Positions 30,077 to 38,832 of a stretch of DNA of 40,274 bases are shown here, piece by piece (position 1 is the first letter of the stretch; every line of letters starts with the position of its first letter). Below the pieces are notes generated by a model. That model was not told the origin of the DNA, made no database searches, and saw only the letters and a list, made by a program, of their open reading frames with translations. Both the position numbers and the translations under genes were made by a program. This stretch comes from JBBQED01 sp038320345 (GTDB lineage Bacteria > Bacteroidota > Bacteroidia > AKYH767-A > OLB10): positions 1 through 40,274 of the forward strand of contig JBBQED010000025.1 of the NCBI GenBank assembly GCA_038320345.1, read 5' to 3'.

Positions 30077-32401
30077 TTGGAAAAAACAAAACAGGTTTCC
30101 GTAGTAGGTGCTGAAACACCAGAGAGATTTACAGGTCTCAAATTAAAACATCCGCTTAAAGTAGCTGGTGGAGCAAAGGCTGTAATCAATAGTATGCGCC
30201 ATGTTTTTGGTGCTATGAATGTACCTCGTGGACTAAAAGCACTTGCTGCATTAAATCAAACTTACGGACCCGATTGCCCAGGATGTGCGTGGCCTGATCC
30301 TGAACATCGATCAAGTATAGCAGAGTATTGTGAGAATGGAGCAAAGGCAATTTCAGAAGAATCAACAACGGATAAAATAGGAGCAGCGTTTTTCTCAAAA
30401 CATAGTGTTGCTGAACTTGCTGAACTTAGTGATTATGAGATTGGCAAAAAAGGACGATTGGCCGAGCCTATGTATTTACCCGAAGGGGGAACACATTATC
30501 AGCCGATTTCATGGGATAAGGCATTCCTAAAAATTGCCACCTATCTTAAAAATGTGAAGTCGCCCGATGATGCCGTTTTTTATACTTCAGGAAGAACTAG
30601 TAATGAAGCTGCATTCTTGTATCAGTTATTTGTTAGAGAATTTGGCACCAACAATCTTCCAGATTGTAGCAATATGTGTCACGAATCCAGCGGCGTTGCA
30701 CTAACGGAATCGTTAGGCATAGGAAAAGGATCTGTGAAACTAGAAGACTTCTATGAAGCAGAAGTTATACTGGTACTCGGACAAAATCCAGGCACCAATC
30801 ACCCTCGTATGCTCAGTGCGCTACAATCTGCTAAGGAAAATGGCGCAAAAATAATTGCGATAAATCCTTTAAAAGAAACGGGCTTACTTGCTTTCAGTCA
30901 TCCTCAACAATTAGAAGGAGCCCTAGGTATTGCAACTTCACTTACTGATATTTATCTTCAAGTAAAAATTAATTCAGATCTTTCCTTATTAAAAGCAATT
31001 GCACTTTTGATGCTTCAAGCTGAAGATAAAAATGTAGGTGGTGTTTTTGACAGTGATTTTATTGAAGCACATACATCAGGATATACAGATTACAGCAATC
31101 ATTTACGTAAGCAGAATTTAAAAACTCTCCTCGCAGCTACTGGTGTAGAAGAATCTCTTGTACGTAAAGCTGCCGATCTACTCATCCACAAAAAGAAAAT
31201 TATCGCATGCTGGGCGATGGGATTAACGCAGCATAAAAATGCAGTGGATACGATACGAGAAATCGTTAATATTCTATTGCTGAAAGGGAGTATTGGGAAA
31301 CCAGGTGCAGGCACTTGCCCTGTGCGAGGGCATAGTAATGTACAAGGTGACCGCACCATGGGGATTTACGAAAAGCCCTCAAAGAAATTTCTCGATGCTT
31401 TAAAAAATACGTATGGTTTTACCCCTCCTGAAAAGCATGGATATGATACTGTTGAAGCTATTCATGCTATGCACGAAGGGAAAGTTGATGTGTTTTTTGC
31501 GATGGGAGGTAACTTTTTATCTGCAACACCTGATACTAACTATACCGCGAAAGCAATTCAGCAATGTAAATTAACTGTACAGGTTTCTACAAAGCTCAAT
31601 AGAAGTCATTTAATTACTGGTAAGGAAGCAATCATTCTTCCCTGCTTAGGTCGTACTGATAAGGATTTAGTGAATGGCGTAGAACAATTTGTAACGGTAG
31701 AAAACTCTATGGGCATCGTTCATAAATCTACCGGTAATTTAAATCCAATTTCTGAACACTTGTTGAGTGAGCCTGTTATTGTAGCAAAACTTGCAGTTAC
31801 CTTTTTTGGAGATAAAAGTTTGGTGCCTTGGAAGTCTTACCTATTACATTATGATACTATCCGATCGCATATTGAAAAAACTATTCCCGGCTTCAATGAT
31901 TACAACACCAGAGTAAGAAGAACAGGAGGATTTTATCTTCCGAATGGGAGTCGTGAGGGAACGTTTAATACTTTAAGTGGTACTGCTGAATTTAATGTGG
32001 CGGATGTTATTGAGCAAAAAATTGAAGACGACGAATTTATCATGATGACCATTCGCAGTCATGATCAGTTTAACACTACGATCTACGGACTCGATGATCG
32101 TTACCGCGGAATTTTCAATGAAAGACGAATCATTATGATGAATCCGAAGGATATTTATAAAGCAGGTCTATCTCCCGGTGAAGTGGTTGACCTCTACAAT
32201 TTCCACGAGGACAGAGAGCGCGTTGCTCGAAAGTTTATTGTAGTTGCCTATGATATTCCTGAGCGGTGCACTGCAACTTACTTCCCTGAAACAAACATCT
32301 TAGTTCCTATAAATAGTACTGCTGATAAAAGCAATACGCCTACTTCTAAAATGGTAGTGATTCAGATACGCAAATCTGAACCTTCTTTGATAAATGACTG
32401 A
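30077..32401 (+). CDS. YdeP/FdhF-type molybdopterin oxidoreductase
   Basis: The 774-residue protein is a member of the DMSO-reductase superfamily related to formate dehydrogenase alpha subunits and E. coli YdeP. The start is a TTG at 30077, six bases after the preceding stop; no ATG occurs before the conserved region. C67, C70 (CPGCAWPDP) and C85 (EYCENG) are candidate Fe-S or metal ligands. NNLPDCSNMCHESSG aligns with the E. coli FdhF region NNVDCCARVUHGPS, so C201 takes the place of the Sec/Cys molybdenum ligand and H202 of the catalytic His. Later blocks include GQNPGTNHPRML, KPGAGTCPVRGHSNVQGDRT (split) and a C-terminal cofactor domain (about 640-770). No signal peptide: cytoplasmic. Formate oxidation is likely but other substrates are possible. 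Confidence 0.92.
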   Translation: MEKTKQVSVVGAETPERFTGLKLKHPLKVAGGAKAVINSMRHVFGAMNVPRGLKALAALNQTYGPDCPGCAWPDPEHRSSIAEYCENGAKAISEESTTDKIGAAFFSKHSVAELAELSDYEIGKKGRLAEPMYLPEGGTHYQPISWDKAFLKIATYLKNVKSPDDAVFYTSGRTSNEAAFLYQLFVREFGTNNLPDCSNMCHESSGVALTESLGIGKGSVKLEDFYEAEVILVLGQNPGTNHPRMLSALQSAKENGAKIIAINPLKETGLLAFSHPQQLEGALGIATSLTDIYLQVKINSDLSLLKAIALLMLQAEDKNVGGVFDSDFIEAHTSGYTDYSNHLRKQNLKTLLAATGVEESLVRKAADLLIHKKKIIACWAMGLTQHKNAVDTIREIVNILLLKGSIGKPGAGTCPVRGHSNVQGDRTMGIYEKPSKKFLDALKNTYGFTPPEKHGYDTVEAIHAMHEGKVDVFFAMGGNFLSATPDTNYTAKAIQQCKLTVQVSTKLNRSHLITGKEAIILPCLGRTDKDLVNGVEQFVTVENSMGIVHKSTGNLNPISEHLLSEPVIVAKLAVTFFGDKSLVPWKSYLLHYDTIRSHIEKTIPGFNDYNTRVRRTGGFYLPNGSREGTFNTLSGTAEFNVADVIEQKIEDDEFIMMTIRSHDQFNTTIYGLDDRYRGIFNERRIIMMNPKDIYKAGLSPGEVVDLYNFHEDRERVARKFIVVAYDIPERCTATYFPETNILVPINSTADKSNTPTSKMVVIQIRKSEPSLIND

Positions 32402-32420
32402 ACTTTTACCTTGATCCAAG

Positions 32421-33230
32421 ATGATACAAAATGTAAATATTGGTGACAGTACACTTACTGTTTCAATAAAAGGAAATGGGAAACCCTTTTTGTTTGTTCA
32501 TGGTGCCGCAGGAAGTTTTGAGCATTCTCATTTTCTCGAAAAATATCTCTTGCATGATTTTGAATTCATCAGTTATAGTCAGCGCTTCCATTTACCTAAC
32601 GATCCTTGTGCTCCCGGCACCTACGGACCTGTATTACATGCTTCTGATTTAATTGCTTTACTGAATGTACTTAACCTAGAAGATGTAACTGCTTTAGGAC
32701 ATTCCTATGGTGGCAATGTACTGCTTACTGCTGCCATCCATGCTCCGCAGCGATTTAAAAGGATTTATCTAGCAGAGCCCAGCATTCCAAATCTAGTGTG
32801 TAATAAATTGGAATATGCAGGTTTATTGGAGCAGCGAACTCAAGCGATGATGAAAATCAGAGCAGCCTTTGAAACTGGATATGCTGCAAAGGCTGTTAAG
32901 GCATTGATGGATTATGCGATTGGTGAATCAGGATTTGAAATATTACCCGGAGAGATCAGAATGGATATGATTGCAAATGCCACCTCCCTTTATCATCTCG
33001 TTTACAAACAAGCTACCATCACTCTTGCTGAAGAAGAACTCAGAAATATGAATGTGCCAGTATGCATCCTGAACGGAGAAGATTGCACACCCATTTACAA
33101 AGCTATTGCTGATATCCTTTTGCAATTCCTTCCTAATGTTGAGATGCAAAATATTCCGGAAGCTGCTCATGATCTCATTTACAATGCAGCAAAAGAATGC
33201 TCCTTAATTATTAGATCGCATTTAGAATAG
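32421..33230 (+). CDS. Alpha/beta hydrolase
   Basis: The 269-residue protein has the alpha/beta hydrolase fold: oxyanion region FLFVHGAAGSFEH, nucleophile elbow GHSYGG with S95, a likely acid at D221 (NGEDCTP) and H250 (EAAHDLIYN). No signal peptide. It starts 19 bases after the oxidoreductase stop and precedes a terminator, so it appears to be the last gene of the Mo-cofactor/FDH operon. The substrate is unknown. Its link to a formate-dehydrogenase-like enzyme suggests it could release formate or another acid from an ester or thioester, but this is inference. Confidence 0.88.
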   Translation: MIQNVNIGDSTLTVSIKGNGKPFLFVHGAAGSFEHSHFLEKYLLHDFEFISYSQRFHLPNDPCAPGTYGPVLHASDLIALLNVLNLEDVTALGHSYGGNVLLTAAIHAPQRFKRIYLAEPSIPNLVCNKLEYAGLLEQRTQAMMKIRAAFETGYAAKAVKALMDYAIGESGFEILPGEIRMDMIANATSLYHLVYKQATITLAEEELRNMNVPVCILNGEDCTPIYKAIADILLQFLPNVEMQNIPEAAHDLIYNAAKECSLIIRSHLE

Positions 33231-33278
33231 TAAAGTCGTTCAGTAAAAATCTATGGGTAATTGCTATCCATTTTTTGT

Positions 33279-33306
33279 AAGGAATCAGTTTGTATTGATT
33301 CCTTTT
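33279..33306 (+). terminator. Terminator of the Mo-cofactor/FDH operon
   Basis: AAGGAATCA (33279-33287) and TGATTCCTT (33296-33304) are perfect arms with an eight-base loop, running into TTTT. It lies 48 bases after the hydrolase stop and overlaps the putative -33 region of the next gene. Confidence 0.75.
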
Positions 33307-33333
33307 GCCGACTATTGATCTGCATCTTTGAGT

Positions 33334-35844
33334 ATGCTACGATCATACCTCTTGTCAACCTTAGTGATATTAGCTCTGAACAATAGCATTGCTGATGCTC
33401 AAGTTACGCCTTGGCAAAATCGAGGTATCGGAGGAGGAGGAGCTTTATTTAGTCCTTCTATCAATCCTTATAACAGTCAGGAATTATGGGTTGCCTGCGA
33501 CATGAGCGGTCTTTATAAGAGTAGTGATTGGGGATTGTCATGGTCGATTCAAAATGCACAAAAAATACAAGCTGGAACAAATACTTGTATTCAATATACT
33601 AGTAACCCTCAGGAAATTTTAGCCATAGACCATACGCCGCAGTCTGGAAACGATTATTCGCAACCTGTACGATCAACCGATGGTGGGAATAGCTGGAGTC
33701 CAATAGCCAATGATCCTACTAACGGAGAGGCCTATACGTTAATAACAGATCCTAATCGTACTGATCGAATACTGATTTCCAATTATGATCATCTCTGGTA
33801 CTCTGATGATGGAGGCCAGACCTTTGTAATGCTGCTTACTTTCAATAATGGAGGAAATGGATTACATGTTGCTGGGGCGTTCTTTGATGGAAACAACATT
33901 TATATCGGCACATCTGCTGGAATGTTGGTTTCTACTAATGGTGGAAGTATTTTTATTCCCACAACACTTCCTGGTTGGCCTAATCTCTGTGGAATGAGTT
34001 CGTTTTGCGGAGCAAAAACAGGAAATACAACCAGACTATATGCAGTAGCGATGTTGCAAACCGATTTATATGGTGGAATCACCGGTGCGGATTTTGGAAG
34101 CAGCGTTGGTGTGTATACTTGCGATGGAGCAGGAACTACATGGACGGCACATAATTTTGGAATTAATCCCGATCATAAATTATTTTTTGTGGCGTGTGCA
34201 CGCAATAATATTGATAAAGTATTTTTAGCGGGAGGAGATGTCGTTGCAGGAAATCCTGTAGTGTATCATTCTATTGATGGTGGAAATATATGGACCTCTG
34301 TTTTCAATACTACATTAAACAATAATATCATTACTGGATGGTGTGGTGTGGGTGGCGACCGAGGTTGGGGCTATGCAGAATATATCTTAGGTCTTGCTGT
34401 ATCACCGTTAGATGCAGATATTGCTTCTATCAGTGATCTTGGTTTCGTGCATACTACAATCAATGGAGGATCGAATTGGAAGCAAGCATATGTTTCTTTC
34501 ACGGATCAGAATGCGGCAGGTGCAAATACTCCTGCATTCAAATCCTATCATAGTTCAGGATTAGAAAACACTACTTGCTGGAGTATCGCTTGGAATAATT
34601 CCAATAGTGTTTTTGCAGGATTTTCAGACATCAATGGTATTAAAAGTGATGATGCAGGTGTATCTTGGAAAATGGCTGGAGCTACTACGCAGAACTCCAC
34701 TTATCATTTCGTGAAACATCCTAGTAACGGAAATTTATACGTGAGCACTTCAACAGTGCATGATATCTACCAAACCACGCGATTAACGGATGCATTGTTA
34801 GATCCCGGTTTGGGGCAGATAAGATATTCGAGCAATGGTGGAAGTAGTTGGCAGTTGCTACATGATTTTAACCATCCTGTTATTTGGTTAGCCACGGATC
34901 CCGGCAATGCAAACCGTATGTATGCAAGTGTAATTCATTATGCAAATGGAATCGGAGAAGGTGATGTTTGGAAATGTGATAATATTCAAGCAGGAAGTTC
35001 TAGTACATGGACTCGATTAAATAGTCCTCCACGAACTCAAGGACATCCATTATCGATTAACGTACTCAATGATGGAAGTGTGGTAGCAAGTTATTGTGCA
35101 CGAAGAAACGGTAGCGGGACGTTCACTGCTTCATCCGGCGTCTTTCTATTAAATGCAGGAAGCTCCAATTGGATTGACAGAAGTGATGCAGGAATGCAAT
35201 ACTATACGAAAGATCTGGTCGTTGATCCATCCGATGCTCAACAAAATACTTGGTACGCATGTGTGTGGAGTGGCTGGGGTGGTGCACCCAATGGTTTGGG
35301 AGGATTGTATAAAACAACCAACCGTGGCCTAAGCTGGACAAAAATATTTAGTGGAGCAGATCGAGTAAGTTCAATTACTTTCGATCCTCAGCATACTGGG
35401 GAGGCGTGGATGAGTACAGAAACAGAAGGACTCTGGAAATGTACAGGATTGAATACGGTATCTCCCACTTTTATTCGCGATAATAATTTTCCCTTTCGGC
35501 AGCCGGAACGAATTTTTTTCAATCCATATCAGTCTGGTGAAATATGGGTCACTACTTTCGGATCGGGATTATACAAAAGCGGAATCACCAGCACTGGAAT
35601 AAATGAAATTGCTGCTACTAAAATTTCCGTTTATCCAAATCCATCATCAGGTACTTGCTTTGTAAGTGCGGCAGATGAAATTATTTCTTACTCTTTAAAA
35701 GATCTAACAGGTAGAACAATACTAGAAAAGAAAAATATTTTTTCCGAAAATCTAGAATTGGAAAACATGAAAAAAGGAGTGTACCTGCTGACAACTTTAT
35801 TTAGAGAAAATAAAATGGAAGTACATAAAATTATCATCAACTGA
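33334..35844 (+). CDS. Secreted BNR/GH74-like beta-propeller protein with T9SS tail
   Basis: The protein (836 residues from this ATG) is secreted and surface-bound or released by T9SS. A signal peptide ends near ADA-Q. The body is a long array of propeller blades with at least nine Asp-box-like motifs (SSDWGLSW, STDGGNSW, SDDGGQTF, SIDGGNIW, SDDAGVSW, SSNGGSSW, TTNRGLSW and others), as in sialidase-like, VPS10/sortilin and GH74 xyloglucanase folds. A T9SS sorting domain (about 765-836, ISVYPNPSSG) ends it. Catalytic Asp residues of GH74 cannot be assigned with confidence, so glycosidase activity is open. An in-frame TTG two codons upstream is an alternative start, but a CATCTTTG promoter-like motif overlaps it. 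Confidence 0.88.
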   Translation: MLRSYLLSTLVILALNNSIADAQVTPWQNRGIGGGGALFSPSINPYNSQELWVACDMSGLYKSSDWGLSWSIQNAQKIQAGTNTCIQYTSNPQEILAIDHTPQSGNDYSQPVRSTDGGNSWSPIANDPTNGEAYTLITDPNRTDRILISNYDHLWYSDDGGQTFVMLLTFNNGGNGLHVAGAFFDGNNIYIGTSAGMLVSTNGGSIFIPTTLPGWPNLCGMSSFCGAKTGNTTRLYAVAMLQTDLYGGITGADFGSSVGVYTCDGAGTTWTAHNFGINPDHKLFFVACARNNIDKVFLAGGDVVAGNPVVYHSIDGGNIWTSVFNTTLNNNIITGWCGVGGDRGWGYAEYILGLAVSPLDADIASISDLGFVHTTINGGSNWKQAYVSFTDQNAAGANTPAFKSYHSSGLENTTCWSIAWNNSNSVFAGFSDINGIKSDDAGVSWKMAGATTQNSTYHFVKHPSNGNLYVSTSTVHDIYQTTRLTDALLDPGLGQIRYSSNGGSSWQLLHDFNHPVIWLATDPGNANRMYASVIHYANGIGEGDVWKCDNIQAGSSSTWTRLNSPPRTQGHPLSINVLNDGSVVASYCARRNGSGTFTASSGVFLLNAGSSNWIDRSDAGMQYYTKDLVVDPSDAQQNTWYACVWSGWGGAPNGLGGLYKTTNRGLSWTKIFSGADRVSSITFDPQHTGEAWMSTETEGLWKCTGLNTVSPTFIRDNNFPFRQPERIFFNPYQSGEIWVTTFGSGLYKSGITSTGINEIAATKISVYPNPSSGTCFVSAADEIISYSLKDLTGRTILEKKNIFSENLELENMKKGVYLLTTLFRENKMEVHKIIIN

Positions 35845-36305
35845 TAACGTATTGCTGTTAAATATCTCTGCATTCTTTTACTAACGTTATCGCCTATCCT
35901 AAATTAAAAAAAATTGGTATTAACTGTGATATAGTCACAATTTTCTAAAGAAAAAAATCTTTTATTACTTTTATTTCGTCTGCTTATCCCTATTTATCAT
36001 TTTTTTTCTTCTTTCAAAGTTTTTCCGACACTTTATTTTACAACCCAGATTTTGTTGAAAAGTGTATCGTATTGTTAAAAATTAACCCTTGGGAACGAGC
36101 TTATCTTTAACTTGATTTGTAACCAGCCTAGCAGCTGTACTGTGTAAATACAATAAGCTGGTTTTCATAATCATCTGAAATAGTCGTTTAACATTGCAAG
36201 CAACAAAATCCGTTGCAGGGCAGATTGTCGCCTCAAACAGGCAAAAGTTCATTAATTAGTAACCTAACCATCCCATTTTTAACCCTTAGTTAATATCAAG
36301 CCAAT
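35845..36305 (+). promoter_or_regulatory. Upstream region of nrdA with several inverted repeats
   Basis: The 461-base gap has no gene. It holds GATAACGT (35843-35850) / ACGTTATC (35884-35891); a 15-base palindrome TGTGA-TATAG-TCACA (35925-35939) resembling CRP-family half-sites; and, closer to nrdA, hairpins AACCAGC (36121-36127) / GCTGGTT (36157-36163) and GCAAC (36200-36204) / GTTGC (36212-36216). No NrdR box pair and no B12-box were found by eye. No strong TAnnTTTG promoter is evident; TTGATTTG near 36111-36118 is one base off. Confidence 0.4.
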
Positions 36306-38759
36306 ATGTACGTAATAAAAAGAGACGGCAAGACCGAAACAGTGAAGTTCGACAAGATCACTGCTAGGATTCAGAAACTATGCTATGGCCTTTCTGCTGA
36401 GCATGTTAGCCCTGAAATTGTCGCTCAAAAGGTGATTGAAGGAGTTTATGACGGTGTTACCACCACTGAATTAGACAACCTGGCTGCCGAAACTGCTGCC
36501 TCTTTAACTACACGTCATCCGGATTTTGCCCTTTTGGCTTCTCGGATTGCGATTTCCAATCTTCATAAGAATACGAAGAAGTCGTTTAGCGAAACGATGC
36601 ACGACCTCTTTATCTATATTGATCCCAAAACAGGAAAAAATGCTTCGCTTATCGCCGAAGAGGTGATTGAAGTAATTGAGGCGAATGCGGATCTGTTGGA
36701 CTCTACTATTATATATGACCGTGATTTTGGTTATGATTACTTCGGCTTCAAGACTTTAGAGAAATCTTATCTTCTAAAGCTCGATGGAAAAGTGGTAGAA
36801 CGTCCTCAGCATATGTTGATGCGTGTTTCTGTTGGGATTCACAAAACGGATGTCGCCTCAGCAATTGAGACTTATAACTTGATGAGTGAGCGTTGGTTTA
36901 CACATGCAACTCCCACTCTTTTTAATGCGGGCACTCCTAAACCACAGCTTAGTTCCTGCTTCCTGTTGCAAATGCAAGATGATAGCATCGGTGGAATCTA
37001 TAATACTTTGAAACAGTGTGCGCAGATTTCTCAATCGGCAGGTGGTATTGGATTAAGCATCCATAACGTTCGTGCTACTGGATCTTATATCCGTGGAACC
37101 AACGGAACTAGCAACGGAATTGTTCCGATGCTGAGAGTTTTCAATGATACTGCTCGTTATGTAGATCAAGGTGGTGGAAAACGTAAAGGTTCTTTCGCCA
37201 TATATCTTGAGCCATGGCATGCCGATATTTTCGAATTCCTTGATTTGAAAAAGAATCATGGTAAAGAAGAAAACCGCGCGCGTGATTTATTCTTCGCACT
37301 CTGGGTTTCTGATTTATTTATGAAACGCGTGAAAGAAGAAGGAAACTGGAGTTTATTCTGTCCGAATGAAGCACCAGGACTTAGTGATTGTTACGGAATG
37401 GAGTTCGAATTACTCTATACTAAATACGAAGCAGAAGGTCGTGCGCGTAAATCAATTCCTGCACGTGAACTCTGGACTGCAATCCTTGAATCACAAATAG
37501 AAACAGGAACGCCTTATATGTTGTACAAAGATGCGTGCAACATAAAAAGCAATCAGAAAAATCTTGGAACGATTAAAAGTTCTAACCTCTGTACAGAAAT
37601 TGTTGAATACACAGCGGATGATGAAGTTGCAGTTTGTAACCTTGCTTCTCTCGCATTACCACGTTTCGTTATCAATGGTAAATTCGATCATCAGCGTTTG
37701 TTCGATATTACTTATGTGGTAACTAAAAATTTGAATCGTATCATCGATGTAAATTATTACCCCATCATTGAAGCGAAGAATAGCAATATGCGTCACCGTC
37801 CGATAGGTATCGGTGTGCAAGGACTTGCAGATGCATTTATTCTGATGCGTTATCCTTTTGAAAGTGATGAAGCTCGTCAGTTGAACAAAGAAATTTTCGA
37901 GACGATCTATTATGCTGCAATGACTGCTTCTAAGGATCTTGCGAAAGTTGAAGGTCCTTACTCTACATACGAAGGTTCACCAGTTTCTAAAGGTGAGTTC
38001 CAATTTGATATGTGGGGAGTAAAACCTACTGATCGTTGGGAGTGGGATGTTCTACGTGAAGAAGTGAAAGAACACGGTGTACGTAATTCATTATTACTCG
38101 CTCCAATGCCTACGGCTTCTACTTCACAGATTTTAGGCAATAACGAATGTTTCGAACCTTACACTACTAATATTTACAACCGTCGTGTATTAAGCGGAGA
38201 GTTTATCGTTGTAAATAAGCACCTGTTAATCGACCTCGTACGTTTGAAACTGTGGAATAACGATATGAAGAATAAAGTCATCGCTGCTGGTGGTTCGGTT
38301 CAGAATATTCCAGAAATTCCTCAGGAAATTAAAGAACTTTATAAAACCGTATGGGAAATTAAACAGCGTACGGTAATTGATATGGCTGCCGATCGAGGTG
38401 CATTTATCTGTCAAAGTCAATCACTGAATCTCTTTATTGCAGAACCGAATTTTGCAAAGCTTACTTCGATGCATTTCTATGCATGGGAACGTGGATTGAA
38501 AACTGGAATGTATTACTTGCGTACTAAACCTGCTGCTACTGCCATTAAATTCACTGTAGATAAGCAATATGAAATGGTTCCTCAACAAATTGAGCCAGAA
38601 CTAACGCCTACCCTTACCGCAACTACTGTTGTTACTGAAGTTACTACAGGATCATCAACAGTGAATGACGTTACTTCCAGTTTTGTAAGCGATCTACCGA
38701 GCGATCAAATTTCCTGTTCACTCGATAATCCTGAAGGATGTTTAATGTGTGGAAGTTAA
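36306..38759 (+). CDS. nrdA: Ribonucleoside-diphosphate reductase, class Ia large subunit
   Basis: NrdA reduces ribonucleotides to deoxyribonucleotides using a radical delivered by the small subunit. The 817-residue protein starts with an ATP cone (about 1-95, VIKRDGKTETVKFDKI), which senses ATP/dATP. The active site shows the redox pair C218 (LSSCFLLQM) and C444 (VCNLASLAL) and the N427-x-C429-x-E431 motif. The C-terminus has the shuttle thiols C812 and C815 (EGCLMCGS) after a variable linker. nrdB is not adjacent: the next gene is a converging cystathionine gamma-synthase gene, so the small subunit must be elsewhere. A long upstream region with inverted repeats may control it. Confidence 0.98.
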   Translation: MYVIKRDGKTETVKFDKITARIQKLCYGLSAEHVSPEIVAQKVIEGVYDGVTTTELDNLAAETAASLTTRHPDFALLASRIAISNLHKNTKKSFSETMHDLFIYIDPKTGKNASLIAEEVIEVIEANADLLDSTIIYDRDFGYDYFGFKTLEKSYLLKLDGKVVERPQHMLMRVSVGIHKTDVASAIETYNLMSERWFTHATPTLFNAGTPKPQLSSCFLLQMQDDSIGGIYNTLKQCAQISQSAGGIGLSIHNVRATGSYIRGTNGTSNGIVPMLRVFNDTARYVDQGGGKRKGSFAIYLEPWHADIFEFLDLKKNHGKEENRARDLFFALWVSDLFMKRVKEEGNWSLFCPNEAPGLSDCYGMEFELLYTKYEAEGRARKSIPARELWTAILESQIETGTPYMLYKDACNIKSNQKNLGTIKSSNLCTEIVEYTADDEVAVCNLASLALPRFVINGKFDHQRLFDITYVVTKNLNRIIDVNYYPIIEAKNSNMRHRPIGIGVQGLADAFILMRYPFESDEARQLNKEIFETIYYAAMTASKDLAKVEGPYSTYEGSPVSKGEFQFDMWGVKPTDRWEWDVLREEVKEHGVRNSLLLAPMPTASTSQILGNNECFEPYTTNIYNRRVLSGEFIVVNKHLLIDLVRLKLWNNDMKNKVIAAGGSVQNIPEIPQEIKELYKTVWEIKQRTVIDMAADRGAFICQSQSLNLFIAEPNFAKLTSMHFYAWERGLKTGMYYLRTKPAATAIKFTVDKQYEMVPQQIEPELTPTLTATTVVTEVTTGSSTVNDVTSSFVSDLPSDQISCSLDNPEGCLMCGS

Positions 38760-38782
38760 ATCAAACGCAATACTCTCTTAAT

Positions 38783-38811
38783 AAAAAATCCCGCCATGTG
38801 CGGGATTTTTT
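38783..38811. terminator. Bidirectional terminator between nrdA and the CGS gene
   Basis: AAAAAATCCCGC and GCGGGATTTTTT form a 12-base perfect stem with loop CATGT. T-runs on both strands suit the two convergent genes. Confidence 0.93.
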
Positions 38812-38832
38812 ATTGGAATACACTTTATTACT

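Noticed and set aside
35845..36305. Cobalamin riboswitch or NrdR box pair before nrdA
   Set aside because: No B12-box and no 16-base NrdR palindromes were found by eye.
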